NCBI GenBank assembly: GCA_034008185.1
Contig: CM067084.1
Coordinates: forward strand, 42,731,099-42,795,098
DNA from: Gorsachius magnificus
Taxonomy: Eukaryota; Chordata; Aves; Pelecaniformes; Ardeidae
DNA length: 64,000 bases
Reading direction: 5' to 3'
The stretch's first letter is position 1, and every line of letters starts with the position of its first letter. The position numbers were made by a program, and so were the translations under genes. A model generated the notes under the pieces. The model made no database searches. It was given only the letters and a program-made list of their open reading frames with translations, and was not told where the DNA came from. Below are positions 48,412-60,480 of the stretch, in pieces.

Positions 48412-50960
48412 CTACAACAGAGGGAAAAATAGTTTCCCAAGAGTTTTTCCTCCATGGGCAGTCATTATTCAGACTCTGAGAACAATTTAAAATGTCACAG
48501 GATTTAGGTTTCTCTGAAATAGTTTAGCCTCTGAAATACTTTTGCCTCTGTTATAGCTTGTGGTTGAATTTTACTCACACCCTCTCCCAAGATTAGCTGA
48601 AGAGATTTTCTATAAGGATTAACCAAGATAAAAAGTTCAAATAAACTGTTTATGTGAATATAATCAGCATGGTCCTCATGGCACTATGATTTTAATGAAA
48701 TCTTGAAGCTAATGCATAATCTTATTTATGTTGCACCACCATAGCATTCCATCTAATGTGATTTTACTTTGAATGAAAAGCTACATCAGCATGTATTGTG
48801 GAGCAACTGCAGTGGTTTTGGTGCAGTGTCACATTACTCCAGCAGCATGGTTTGGTGCTCTTGCATCTGAGAACAACCTGGCTGACAAGCAGCTGCTCAG
48901 TTCAGATGTTGGTATTTATCAGAAGAATTGAAAATAGTTCCCCAACTCTCGGTGCAGCACCCTGTTTAAACATTTACATCTGCCTGAAGAGATGCTGCCC
49001 AAGTCACATTGTAATATCATTTCCCATACATACAGCATTATGTTTTGTGTGCATAAACATATAATACAGATTGAAAAACAGGACTGTTATCTTCCCTCTC
49101 TACCAACTGAAGCATGGGTAGATTGCTCCTAGTAATTGAATTGTATCAGTCTTTGGATTTTTCTGATTTCTTGTTTGCTAATCCAAGTACATGGTGTTTT
49201 CTTGGTTTTTCTTCTTCCTTCTTTGTGTTTGTTCTGGCAGCAGTACCACAAACTCTTTATTTAATTTTCTTAGCTACTTGCAGTATTTCTTCTGCCATTC
49301 AGTGGAGATGCTTCTGTCTAACTGTCATTGTGCCATTGCAGTGTTTTGTGTAATTCAAGGAACGCTAGTTTCCTTTTATTTTATTTGCTTTCTTTTTACT
49401 TCCTGGTTTGGTCAGTTTTATTTTTTATTAGCATTGCTCTGACTCTTCAGATCTACATTTTCCTACTGCTTATTCTACCTGTACATCTGATCATACTTAC
49501 TTTGTCATTATTTTGACAGCATAGAATATATTAACAAGACTAGGCTGGGGGGACATCATTTATAGGAATGAACACCCTTTCTGTACACATTCCTGTTGGA
49601 TTTCCATTGAGTGAGTACACCTGTTCTTCTTAAAAAAAAAAAAAAAAGAAAAAAATATTAAATGCTGTTGTTTCTATTTTTTTCAGCTCTAGGAAATATC
49701 CACCTACATTAAAAGCGGAAAGGCTCACACTGTACTAGAATTACCAAGCAGTACAATACTCTAAGATTGGAAAAAAACAGCTGTACTAGATCAAAACAAG
49801 ACCTATGTAATGCCATATTCTGCCTCCAGCTGTGACCAAAGCCAGAACCCTGAAAAGAGTATGAAAATAGGCAAGTCTGGGTGATATTTCCCCCAAATAC
49901 TTTCTCAGTCATTTTTGGCTCACCAAGCAGCCCAGTTCAAAAGATTTAAAATTTGTAATAGAGGGGAAATCCAAGTTTTCACACAAAAATTATCCAGTAT
50001 TCCATGTATTTTTTCCATATTGTTATTAAAAATGTCTTTTAGTGCACTTCTGATATAATCACCTATATTTAATTTTGCTATAAACACAAGAAGAGAAAAG
50101 CCAGCAATGCAAGGTAATTTATCTGTAGACTAAAACACCATTTACTTTAATAATCTATACATAGGATGTTTTCTAAACTCCATTACTTATAGATGGGAAA
50201 ATTTTTTGTTAGACAAAGTTTTGTTAGATTAGAAAGTGGAGTTAAATGATTTGGAATTATTTCAAAATTAAGTTTTCACAAGTTGTTTTGACATTTCTTT
50301 TCACAGAGTTTAAAGGTACAAAGGCACGTAGGAACTGGAAAGGGAAAAAAGTTTACTTCATGCGTAACCCCATGCTGACGGTGCACCGCGGGCTTGTATT
50401 TTATTCACAAACCTCTTTTCCAGTCCTAGAAACTTTGCCCTCAGCCAGTGTCTGTGCAGATGTACAAGGGCATGCTTCTCACTTATTTCACGTGTAGTGA
50501 CTGCAGGGAGGGTTTCTCCTTTTGCAATCATTACTTTCTTAATCTGTTCACCAAAGGCAATGCAGTTCAGAGAACACCTCCACCTGTATCTACAGTCACT
50601 GAGTTAGCTATGGAATGGAAGAGACCCCCTATTCCCGCAGTGGGTGTATTCTTGCCATGGGTATGCACTGGGTGGCCAGGGACAAGCCACTGCAAAGGGC
50701 AAGCAGGATTCTTCAGTGGAAAGGACGAAAAAAGAAAGAACTGCTAAAACGTTGCATTTTCTTCACTTTGTCTACAAAACTTTTTTTTCCCTTATAGTCT
50801 ACACGGTCTCTCCCACTCCCACTTTCTGAAGTAAATGAAGCAGAAATCTTATGGGCATGGGAAAGGAGTTCAGAAACACATGGGAAGTAGAGGAGCCGAG
50901 TACCCAGACCCCCACATTTCATACCAGAATTGGTAGCTGAGCTGGAGGTAGGGAGAATTA
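48412..50960. other. Non-coding stretch; T-rich 49120-49520
   Basis: The plus strand of 49120-49520 is T-rich, giving several overlapping hydrophobic frames in different phases that are not credible genes. A long A-rich tract lies at 49631-49656. The part 50330-50700 is slightly richer in GC with several CpGs, but no exon is defensible. Confidence 0.5.
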
Positions 50961-50967
50961 TCATCAG

Positions 50968-51245
50968 GGTACTGCCTGGGCTGAGGGATCCCAGGGGGCC
51001 ATCAGGGCAGGGCCTGGCAGCCGGGACCCATCCCACCACCCCAGCCAGGAGCAGAGCAGCCAGGGGACACAGGGGCAGCCCCAGCCCCGGGCATCAGGCA
51101 CCTCCCTGGGGACAGGGCTGGGCCGGGGCTGGGCCAGGCCATCAGCATGTGAGGCTGTGGGGAGCCAGAGGCCAACACTGCTGCGGTGTTGGGGGGGGCC
51201 CGGGGCAGGTAGGAGGAGGTGCCAGGGAAGCCAGGAAGGGACAAT
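50968..51245. other. GC-rich, CpG-poor block of unknown origin
   Basis: The only strongly GC-rich block in the window, with words such as GGGCCGGGGCTGGGCCAGGC. CpG dinucleotides are few for this composition, so it is not a classic unmethylated CpG island promoter. A five-run quadruplex motif lies at 51108-51133 (GGGG, GGG, GGG, GGGG, GGG). Frames on both strands are open simply because stops are rare in GC-rich DNA. It could be a GC-rich retroelement fragment (for example LTR or CR1 5' region), a minisatellite remnant or an exon cluster. I cannot decide between these. Confidence 0.6.
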
Positions 51246-51289
51246 CAGTGCTGTTGGTGCCCTCAAGGACATGATAGTCACATGTCGCC

Positions 51290-51525
51290 CCTTGCCCCTG
51301 CCTGGTAGCTATTTTTCACTTCACTGCCCTGGCCCTTCCCATCAAGTCCTGCTTCCACTCAACTTCTTCCTCTTTTCTGCTGCCCTTGTTCTGCTAGCTT
51401 CTCAGCTACACCCAGTTTCTAGCTCCTGTACTTCTACTTTTCTTGCTCCCTTCATCCCCTTTTTTATCCTGTCATCATGCCTCTTTCTTTCATTTTCTCC
51501 TCTCCCACCCTGGGTCCCCATAAAT
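51290..51525. other. Polypyrimidine-biased tract next to the GC block
   Basis: About 235 bases of plus strand dominated by C and T (many CTTC, TTCC, CCCT and TTCT words), starting immediately after the GC-rich block. The longest open frame of the window (51157-51621) runs through both and is explained by their composition. Confidence 0.6.
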
Positions 51526-54500
51526 GATGCCAGAGAAAACCCCCACAGGATTCGGAAAATGCAAGTAGGAACACTGACAATACATGCTCGCTTGCTTTTG
51601 GTGATCTTCAGTCTTTTTTGATCCCCTAAACATTTTCCATTGGTTGTACAGACAGACCTGGCTAACAGCTTTAATCCTGTTGTCAAACACCTGGCTTTTC
51701 TCAATTCACTCATGTCTTATGAATTACTGAAGGCACAGTCACTCCTCTGTCAAATTTTGTGAAGAGGCTTGGCTCTCTCAGCCTACATTCATGTTAGCAA
51801 GTAGTAAGATCAAACAGGAACGGAGCTGAGGATCAAGATAGTTAATGCATACACTGTTTGTACAAGTTTACTTCAGACTAGCTCTAACCTAGGAAGTGAG
51901 AAGAGCCCTGGAAGAGCTGGGAACCTCTCCTCCAAGGAGACACTTCCCTTTGTCCATTATCATGGCTCATGCCACATTCAAACCCTCTGTCTTCATCATA
52001 AGGGGAAAAAACCACCTTGAAACATTAGCTGTACTTCAACAGCAGGAGAAAAAAACACCCCATTCCTGTGTCCTCCCATTCACCTGAGTGTTAAGAAGCC
52101 TAAAATTTCTCCTGAACCCCAGGTCAGGGAAAAAGGGAGCAGAAAACACTGCATTTCTGTCCTTAAGAGACAGAAGACTGTGGATGGAGGTGTTAATTGA
52201 AGACAGGCAGAGTGGGAAGTAGTGCAAGCACTTGAGAAAGCTCTGAAGGGCTGTGCACTGTGGTGAGAAAGTGGTTCCTTACCTCTGCCTCATCTTAGCT
52301 TTCATCATATGCTTTCATTTTCTAGACACCTGACTTGAGTCTCTGAGGTCCCCTTTGCTGAAGTGGTAAGTGCTCACAACTGCTCCTGAAGCTGATGGGA
52401 GTTTGTCTTTGAAGGTGCAAGTTTCAGTGAATGTTACTTTTCCTACCTTAAGAAATGGGAAAAACTTCAGCTAGATTGTTCTCATATGCAGCAGCTGCCT
52501 ATACAATTATCTTGATATCAAATACCTGAGAACCAAAATATTTTAGTTTGGATAGCCAGCCACAATATCTTAAAGGAACTGTATTTTGATTTTTAGCCCC
52601 CTTGCTTAACACCTCTTCATGGGCTGAACTCTCCAGCCAGGCTACGTGTTCTTCCACACTGTAATCAGGGACTGTATAATAAAGCAACCTTTCCTTACTG
52701 CTGTTGTTTTGCTCAGAAAGCCTGTGCTACAGAGGAAGATGAGAATATTAAGATTATGAACTACATCTGCCTTAGGTAGTATGGTAGTATTTCATTACTG
52801 AAGTATTTTAATTGTGAGCCAAAATATTTCAGATTTTGTTTACTTTTGAAGATGAAATTTTCCACTGTTTAATTTCCCTAAATAGCTTTAAAGCTGTGCA
52901 GTCTGAAAATGGTCCTAGATATCTCACAGTGGACATCCAAAATTAATGAAGCTGTTTTTCCTTAGTGTCCCCATGTTACTGATCTTAACAATAAACATAA
53001 TAATAGAATGCTACCATTAAGAAGAGTTGCAAAATTAAATTAAAGGTTAAGCATATGAAACTAGTGTATAAACTCTTTGGAAAACTGTTGTAAAAGTAGG
53101 AATTTGTTCAAATAAGATTGCTGAAAGATCAGAATTCTGGAATTAAAATGGATTTTTGTTAGCATTTGTGTAGGTATTTAATTTACTAAAACTTTGAGTT
53201 CATACTACAGACATTAGGATTTTGTAAAGCTGTTATAAGAGCATTGAAAATTGAATACAAGTGCTGCTTCTGAAAGCATTGTACAGCATCTTTATTCAGG
53301 AGCTCTTTTTTTAGTAAGCATAAACAAAGTTTTGAACATGCTGCTTGTACCAGAGTACAATTGTTCTTCACATATACAGTTTTACAGTATTTGCTAACAG
53401 TAAGTGTGACCTTTACTAAGCTTATACCTGGGTTTCACTGTTTCCAAGGCGGTGGTGGTGAGAAAGAAATATTCTTCCCGACTACAATCCTCAGCCTTTT
53501 TCAGTGCTGTCAGGTCAGAAATATTCACACACTGCTCTTCCTTAGGATACAAATCTGTCCATGCTGATGCACTCTCAGGTTTGGATTGCACAGGCTGCAA
53601 CGTGGATTGCACGTTGTGTTTTATGTTCCTATGAGTTTATGAGCAATGTCATACCTGCTCATATGCAAGCAACATAACCCACCCAAGATACCCCTGGTGA
53701 TTCGGGAACTGTAAAGTTTGATAATGACATAATTCTCAGCTTTGGAAACATCACTGTTTTTAATAGTGGCATGTCTGCTACCATGGTGTATTAATGACAT
53801 GTATTGCTTTGTCAGCATTGCCTTAAACATGTCTGTAAGGGATCTTTACTGTATGTGTTTACAGTGCTTGCTCCTTGTCAATTGGAGGAGACACTACGGC
53901 TTAGTAGGTTCATGCACAGGTTTTATAGGATGTCAGAACAAAATGATTTTTTTATTGAGGAAGGGTCAAACAAGTTGTGCTTTTTGTTGTGTCACACTAA
54001 ACAATGTAAGAAGCATGTTAAAAAAGCTCAGGGCTCTCACTAGAAGGCAAAGGCTATGAGAAATGATTTAAAGCTACATTATCCTGTTTCTAATTCCTTT
54101 TCTTTCTTCCTGCGGAAATGTAATTGCAAGAGGCTGGGAGAAGGGATTGGAGCATTGGCTTCTATGTCAGCCTTGAAGAGAGTCATAAAGTCTCTTTTAT
54201 GGGTTTCTCTCCAGCCTAGTTCTACTTTTCCAAATTAGAGGAGACAATATGACAATCTTAGCTAGCTCTGATCTTACATCTTAATTTGCAAACTCAGCAG
54301 CAATATCAGTGCCCAACTTTAGTGGATATGAGGAAATATTTTTGAATTTAAGCAATTTTCCAATGACCTGCAGTAAAGGCCCTTTTTACAATTGTCTGCA
54401 CATTGCTTTAAAGACCTCCTCCCCCCAAATTTAATAGGTTTTGATAATAAATATTCTGAATATCTAATGTCTATCTCAGTTAGGATGTCAGATCCTAGAT

Positions 54501-55255
54501 ATAGAAGTCAAATATGCAGCTGGAAGATTCAAACAATAAATTGTGTTGAAATTTTTCTGAATTGAGCACAGTAAACAGACACTAGAAATATATAATTCTG
54601 TGAAGCAGTTGATTCTTTTTTTCTTCATACTAATCTGCTGAGGGCTGGCTCAGATTGTCTTATGTATTTTAAATATTTTTTAACTAATGCCATTACGTAT
54701 AAAACCCCAACAACCTTACAGTACCCTGTATCATCTATTCCTTCACATTTCCCGGCATCACTTAATAAAATACTTGAAGCTCCAGCATTCTGCTGCCGCT
54801 GCTGTTGGTGTACCTTGGTCATGACCTGGAAGGACCACCCACTCCTGTGAAAGAGAGGGGAAGTCTGCCTCTATGCTAATTTGATTTTAGACCTCCGTTG
54901 AAGAAAAATTCCGTGTATCCTTCAGCCAGCTTCAGGCTGGGCTGTGCTACTTCTGTGATGCGAATTTTGGTCTGCAGAAGCCATTTATAGCTGTGTGCAT
55001 AAGGCAGAGGGTGTTTTGTGTGTGAATGTGTCCAGGAGAAGGGAAACTTTTATTGGTACTTTTATTTCTTTTCCTCTTGAACAAAACACAGAGATTTTGC
55101 TACTTGTATTTGAAAAAACATCCAAGAAAAATCAAAGCATTAATACTAGCCAAAATGAATCTTTAGTTAATGAGATGTGATTGATCACTTTGAAAGGAAA
55201 AAAGTAATATCCTATGACATATAAATCTAAATGTATTGGTTGAAGATCTAAATCA
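51526..55255. other. Non-coding stretch, no gene supported
   Basis: No recognised repeat or exon. Several overlapping frames (51896-52227, 53361-54059, 54625-54850) lie in conflicting phases or strands and carry no domain signature. Confidence 0.5.
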
Positions 55256-55470
55256 TTTTATTTGCCACAAAAGAGGCACTTGTAATTAGGGATGAAAAAT
55301 GCAGTAAGCCAGTGAAGAGAAAATAAATTTATTGAAGTGATTTTGCAAATCGCAGTTAATTGAGCCACAAACAAAGCAGCAAATAAAGGAAATAATGTGG
55401 TAATTGGAACCCTCATCCCTTATTGGCATACATTATGGGTTGCTATCTTTTAGCAGTATTAAATCATTGC
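55256..55470. promoter_or_regulatory. Possible conserved non-coding element
   Basis: Homeobox-type cores TAATTA (55283-55288), TTAATTG (55356-55362) and TAATTGG (55401-55407), a SOX/TCF-type ACAAAG (55371-55376) and repeated AAATAAA words lie in 215 bases without simple repeats or a frame of interest. The pattern resembles vertebrate developmental enhancers. Conservation is not shown. Confidence 0.32.
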
Positions 55471-58400
55471 ATGTGAATGTTGCCAAAAAACCTCTTCATT
55501 TCCTTTTAGTGACTTCTTACTGCCCTCAGTTGAAGTTTAATAGAAAAGGAAGGACATGATGTAGTTTTAATGACAGGAAACCCATGGCTTCCAAATGAAT
55601 AAATTCCATCACTGGCTGCCACAAAGTGTGCTAATTATTTCCTTTGATAAATTAAAAGCCGTAAAAGTCCAAAGTATATAGCATGTGGTTTACAGTTATA
55701 GTCTGCCTGTCTGCATTATTGAAAGTTCATATAAACCTCATTATTTTAATTTAATAAACATTATAATTATTTTTTACACCAATAAGCTGTATAGAAAGCA
55801 TATGTTGAAGACAAACTTGTCTGGCAGAAGGGTAAATAGCCCACAAACTGAATACGCAAGAAACATGATGTGTCATGTTGTGATAACTCAGGTTTTTTAT
55901 GATACTGTCGAATGAGCAGATGCTTATTTTTTTAGCTTTATAAACGAGAGACTAGTGACTACCTTTATCCTGTAAATGAGTATTTAATTCTGCAAACTGC
56001 TCTGATGAATGATACAGTCCCTTGTGTTTTGGAGCAGAGGCTGAGAACACTTGGGAAAAATTTAGGGAAATAGAGAGAGGGAAATAGAGATTTTATAATA
56101 AACATTGCAAGGGAAAACAAAAATTCTATATTATCTGAAGGAATGAAATGAGTATCCAACAGTGATGTAAATAACCAGGATTGGTTTGGGGTTTTTTTTG
56201 TTTTGTTTTGTTTTGTTTTCCCAAAAAAGGCCATATCCAATGAGGGCCTGAATATTTTTAATGAGTACTAATGACATTCAGGCCTGTTCTGTACCTCATG
56301 GGATTAGACCTTAACCTTAATAGAAATGAGAAGCAAAACCAGTTTTTATAGGTTATGGAAGTTCATCTTGGACCATTAGTCTAAAATGTTTTAAAAGTCA
56401 AACACTTTACTTTCAGGTTAGCCAGACAATCCAGTAAAAGAAATCTATTACAGTGCCAAATCTTTCGCTGTGTCCTGATCTAACGCACCTGACTCCGACT
56501 GTAAACTGATTCCAATGTGCTTTTAAAATAAAAGAATGTAGCTGGGCTGCATGACTAATTTTGTTAAGGATATTAATTCGGTAATGAGACTAGGAGTTTC
56601 TGGAGACATGAGACAGCAATGGCGTGCCAGAACAGAGGGCATAGGATCACACAGCAGATATCTGGAACCAACAGGAAGATGAACAGGACTAGGTCTGGCA
56701 GGACCAGGAAAAGGCAAAAGGCAGTCAAACCATTTTGCCCTCTTAAACTTAAAATGCATGTTGTAGAAAGCAGTCATGGCTACTGATTAAAATTATGGGA
56801 ATTGGAGCAGGTAGTGTTTTTCCACGGTGTCTGACCAAATGTGTTGCAGCGGTGGGTATGCACAGAAATCTGTGTCTTACTGCTGGGGAGCTGCAGCTCC
56901 CAAGTGACTGGATCAACGCATCTCATCACACGGGTGATGCTGCAGCTCATATTGGAGGGCTGCTTTGTGCTGCTTATCGGACTATGTTGTCTCCCTAGCA
57001 CAAACCAAACCCTACTGAGCAATACAAATGTACAGCCAGTCTGACTTGCTTGAGCTGAGGAGCAGCTTTCCTGCATATATATAAGGGATATTGAGGCCAC
57101 CTGCTATGTATGTCTATGACTGATTAATTTAGTAGTTCAGTGTAAAACTGAGGATGTATTTCCCTTGTTCTCAGAAGTATATGCCTAGATTTTATGAAGC
57201 AAATTCAGACTTGCATGTGCTACAGGGCTGAAGTCAGTGAAATTGAATCTAGTTGCAATGACGCCAGCTTGGTGCTGTAATGACTTGATGTATCAGCTAG
57301 AATTTATCTGTTTTAGAGTGACTGACACTGCTGCATGTTATGGGGAAATGTGTTATTCTCTGGAAGAAAAAAAAAGAAAAGAAAAACATACCAAAAACCA
57401 CACCTGACTTTATGAGAAAGTGCCTGAGTCAAATTCTGCCTTTTGGTGAACAGAAATGGAAACATATTTCACTTTCACTGGCACTTTTCTGTCCTTTTTT
57501 TGTTACATGCTAACAGGAGAAATGGTTTTGAGGGAAATAGATAGGGTAAGAAGTTTTCTGAATCTTTTCAGCTGAAAGGGAGGTTGAAAGAGAACTGGGG
57601 GAGGTGTTTTAATATTATTGCAGAAGTAACTGGTGTTGCAAGGAAATGTAGGAGGATGAATTCTTCCACATTGCAACATACTGCAGCCTCAGGAGTACTG
57701 AAATATACCATACTTTCCAGCTGAAGTATACTTAATTGCAAAGGGTTAAAAAAAGTCAATAGAAAGTGCCAAATCTATAGTAATGCTTGCAAGAATATCA
57801 CCCTGAACAGGGCCACACTCCCTTTACTTTTAGATGTCACTACTCCTCATTATTAATAAACCTATGAAAAAGAGAATAAAGGGCTATAAATACCATAGTA
57901 AGGTCAAACCACAAAATAAAAATATTATAGTAAACTGCCACAAGACTTTAGTGTGCAAATGACTGTTGGCTAACAACTAAGGGACCCGTCACAGGCTCGT
58001 TTTGTCTGTTGTATGGAATTTGGGAGGGTCATGGCAGTGCTTCTTTATTTTTGGTTATAAAGATATATTAATGCCTGCTTGGAAAATGCAAACACACTTT
58101 GCCTGTGCAGAGGAATTCTGTTCCTTTGCTCTTCCTTTTTCTTTTTTCATCTTTTTTTAATTAACGGGAGGAAGATAAGATTACTGCTTCTTTAGAGATT
58201 ATTTGCTTCATTGATTTTTTTCCTTCTGTAGTCATAACAAAACTGCTTGTAAGCTGAAAATGACTTGCATTACAGCTACATATGCTTACTCTCATAGCAT
58301 TTTACTTGGAAGAATGATTAACTTTTTTATTAACAGTGTTGTGAAACTAGCACTAGAGACCAAAATATACTGTAAGAATTTTTTATAAAATACTAGAGTG

Positions 58401-59865
58401 ACTTGAACACCTGATTAATATTAGCAGCATGGAGTAGAAATATTTTGTTTTAAAGAGTTTCTTTATTTCTTTATTATTTCTCTTCATAGGTGTTCCTCAG
58501 ATAATAATGTGTATTTTGTGTCTTAAATTTTATAGGCATTGATTTTTCTCTTAGATAACACATTATTATGTTTAGAGAGAGGTACATAAACAGCATTTGC
58601 ACTGTGTGCAGAAAAAGTGTTGTCTGTAAGTTGTGTGGAAATATAGACAAATCCGCACAGTCTTGTAGTTCAAAGGCAGCTGTGACGGACATGATATTTA
58701 AGGAGAAGATAGAAGGGGAAAGACAGGGTTGCAGTGAAAAGCCTTCCATCTTATCATTTGTCAGAGGTTAAAGAAGGCCCTAAGGGAGCTGGACAGGACT
58801 AAGATCAAATGGATTGTCTGTCTCTGGCCGGTTTTTCAGTCAGAAGCGAATAGGAGTTACCTCTCTGTGAAAAATGTATTTCGGTTGACTATGAGAAACA
58901 GAAGCAGGAGGGGCTGTGGTTTCTTTCTATACCTGCAGGAGGTCAATGTAAGTGACGGTGATGAAATTTTCTCCTTGATTTTTCTGGGCTGTTTGCAGCT
59001 TATGTAGTACAACACCACAGCATGTGTGAATGAGGATATGACACAAGATCTCTCTGATGTTCTGGGGTAGTATAAATGCAAGTTCAAATGTTTTCTTTTG
59101 TTTAGGCACTAGAAGAATTCTTGATTTAAAGGCTATAAATCAAATACTCTTCCATGCTCTAAACACATCACTGGCATTCCTTGGAGAATAGGTTGGGGCT
59201 TCTTGGTTTCAGGTTAGGAGGAAGTAGTGATTTTTTTCTGGGCAGTGTGACTACTTTCTGTTCTGTCCAGAGGAGCACAGTGCAGGGAGATGGTGAGACT
59301 ACAGTGTGTTTTGTGACACGGGTCCACCTTCAAAATACAATGCATATTTACCTTATTATTAACTCATCCCGCGTATCTTATTTTCTGGTGATCTATAATT
59401 TTGGGGGAAGAGAGGTTAATTTTTAATGGGGATCATGGTACTCCTGCTTCGTAACAGTGGTCAACTTCGACCATGGGCATCTTCTGAACAATCTGACTTT
59501 GACTTATCTAAATCCTGTATCAAGCCGGTAGTGAGGCTGTGTTAGCACAGGAGCTCCACAGTCTTCCTGACACTTAGTTTAAGCAAACTGAGACTTAGGA
59601 CCTGCCTGCATGTCCAGGCGAGCCCCATCATGCAGCAGGGCAGCAGGGTTCCTCGAGGGTCCCTTTGAGCTAGTGTGTCTCCCTCCCCTCAGTTCTCTGA
59701 GTCAGGTGGTGCATGGGACCCAGTCCTAGGAAACTTTCTATATGCAGATCATAAAGATTAGCCAGCTTTAAACAGCACGTTGGTTGTTTGTTTCTTTTTT
59801 TTTCCCCTGAGATTCTTTACCGGTTGTTTTTCCTGAGAATTTGCTTAGCGATCTACTTATGAAGA
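55471..59865. other. Non-coding stretch with a 16-bp palindrome
   Basis: No gene is supported. GGGAGCTGCAGCTCCC, a perfect 16-base palindrome, lies at 56886-56901. An A-rich tract lies at 57366-57387. The frame 58568-58771 contains CxxC pairs (CTVC and CKLC) but no borders or conserved context, so it is not called. Confidence 0.5.
56192..56219. repeat. TTTTG pentanucleotide tract
   Basis: A T8G start followed by three TTTTG units. Short simple repeat. Confidence 0.9.
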
Positions 59866-59869
59866 AAAT

Positions 59870-60480
59870 CTAATCCACCATCTGACTTGGCTCTATGCAA
59901 AATGGCTGAGGCACAGCAAGAGAGGATTATTTTCATGTTGGACTTCATGCATTATTGCTGATTGGCAGCATAGGATGTGTAGTTAGCACACTATTTTCTC
60001 ATTTCCAGATGCCACAGCCAACACAAGCTGGTGTAAAGCTGTAGATGTAATTACCACTAGAAAAAAGTTAGATGGCTGCATTTGTTGACACATAGGGTTT
60101 CTTATTGTCACAAATATTTGATCTGCTTTTATCTGGTTTCTGTCCCTATCAAGTGAGCGAGCTACAATAATATTATGCTATGATATATAATGTTTCTGTT
60201 GCCATGAGGTGGAAAAGCAAGAGGGTTAAATATCAAATGGTTTGCTTGAAGCTCTAATTTGAAATCCCATCAGGGTCACTTGTTTACTAGCACTAATAGT
60301 TAACTAGTGCACAGCCTTTAAATTACTGCTTATTACAAAGGTGCTGTTCACACCACTGTGCTTAAGGACCTGTCAGCATTTCCAGTGGAAAACTCTGTTT
60401 CAAAGGCTTATGAATTTGTCATGAATATTTGCTCTGAAACTTGCTAAATGTCATCTCAGGCTAGAAACAGATTATTTCCT
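59870..60480. promoter_or_regulatory. Possible conserved non-coding element (long)
   Basis: Some 600 bases with no simple repeats or transposon words. Contains ATGCAAAATGG near 59896, CATGCATTATTGC near 59947, TAGTTAACTAG near 60297, TTAAATTACTGCTTATTAC near 60318 and TCATGAATATTTGCTC near 60419. Its high-complexity, A+T-rich texture differs from the surrounding drift and is what conserved enhancers usually look like. The judgement is by eye only. Confidence 0.3.

Noticed and set aside
49114..49516. Hydrophobic, membrane-like frames
   Set aside because: Three overlapping frames in different phases are all rich in F and L because the strand is T-rich, so none is credible as a membrane protein.
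51157..51621. Longest open frame in the window (154 codons, plus strand)
   Set aside because: It spans the GC-rich block and the polypyrimidine tract, where stop codons are rare for compositional reasons. The predicted residues show no domain, and frames on the other strand are open there too.
53742..54059. Cysteine-rich 105-codon frame
   Set aside because: It begins at a TTG, overlaps another frame in a different phase, and has no exon borders or recognised domain.
58568..58771. Zinc-finger-like CxxC pairs in a short frame
   Set aside because: Two CxxC pairs without histidine spacing, linker or exon borders are expected by chance in one of many short frames.
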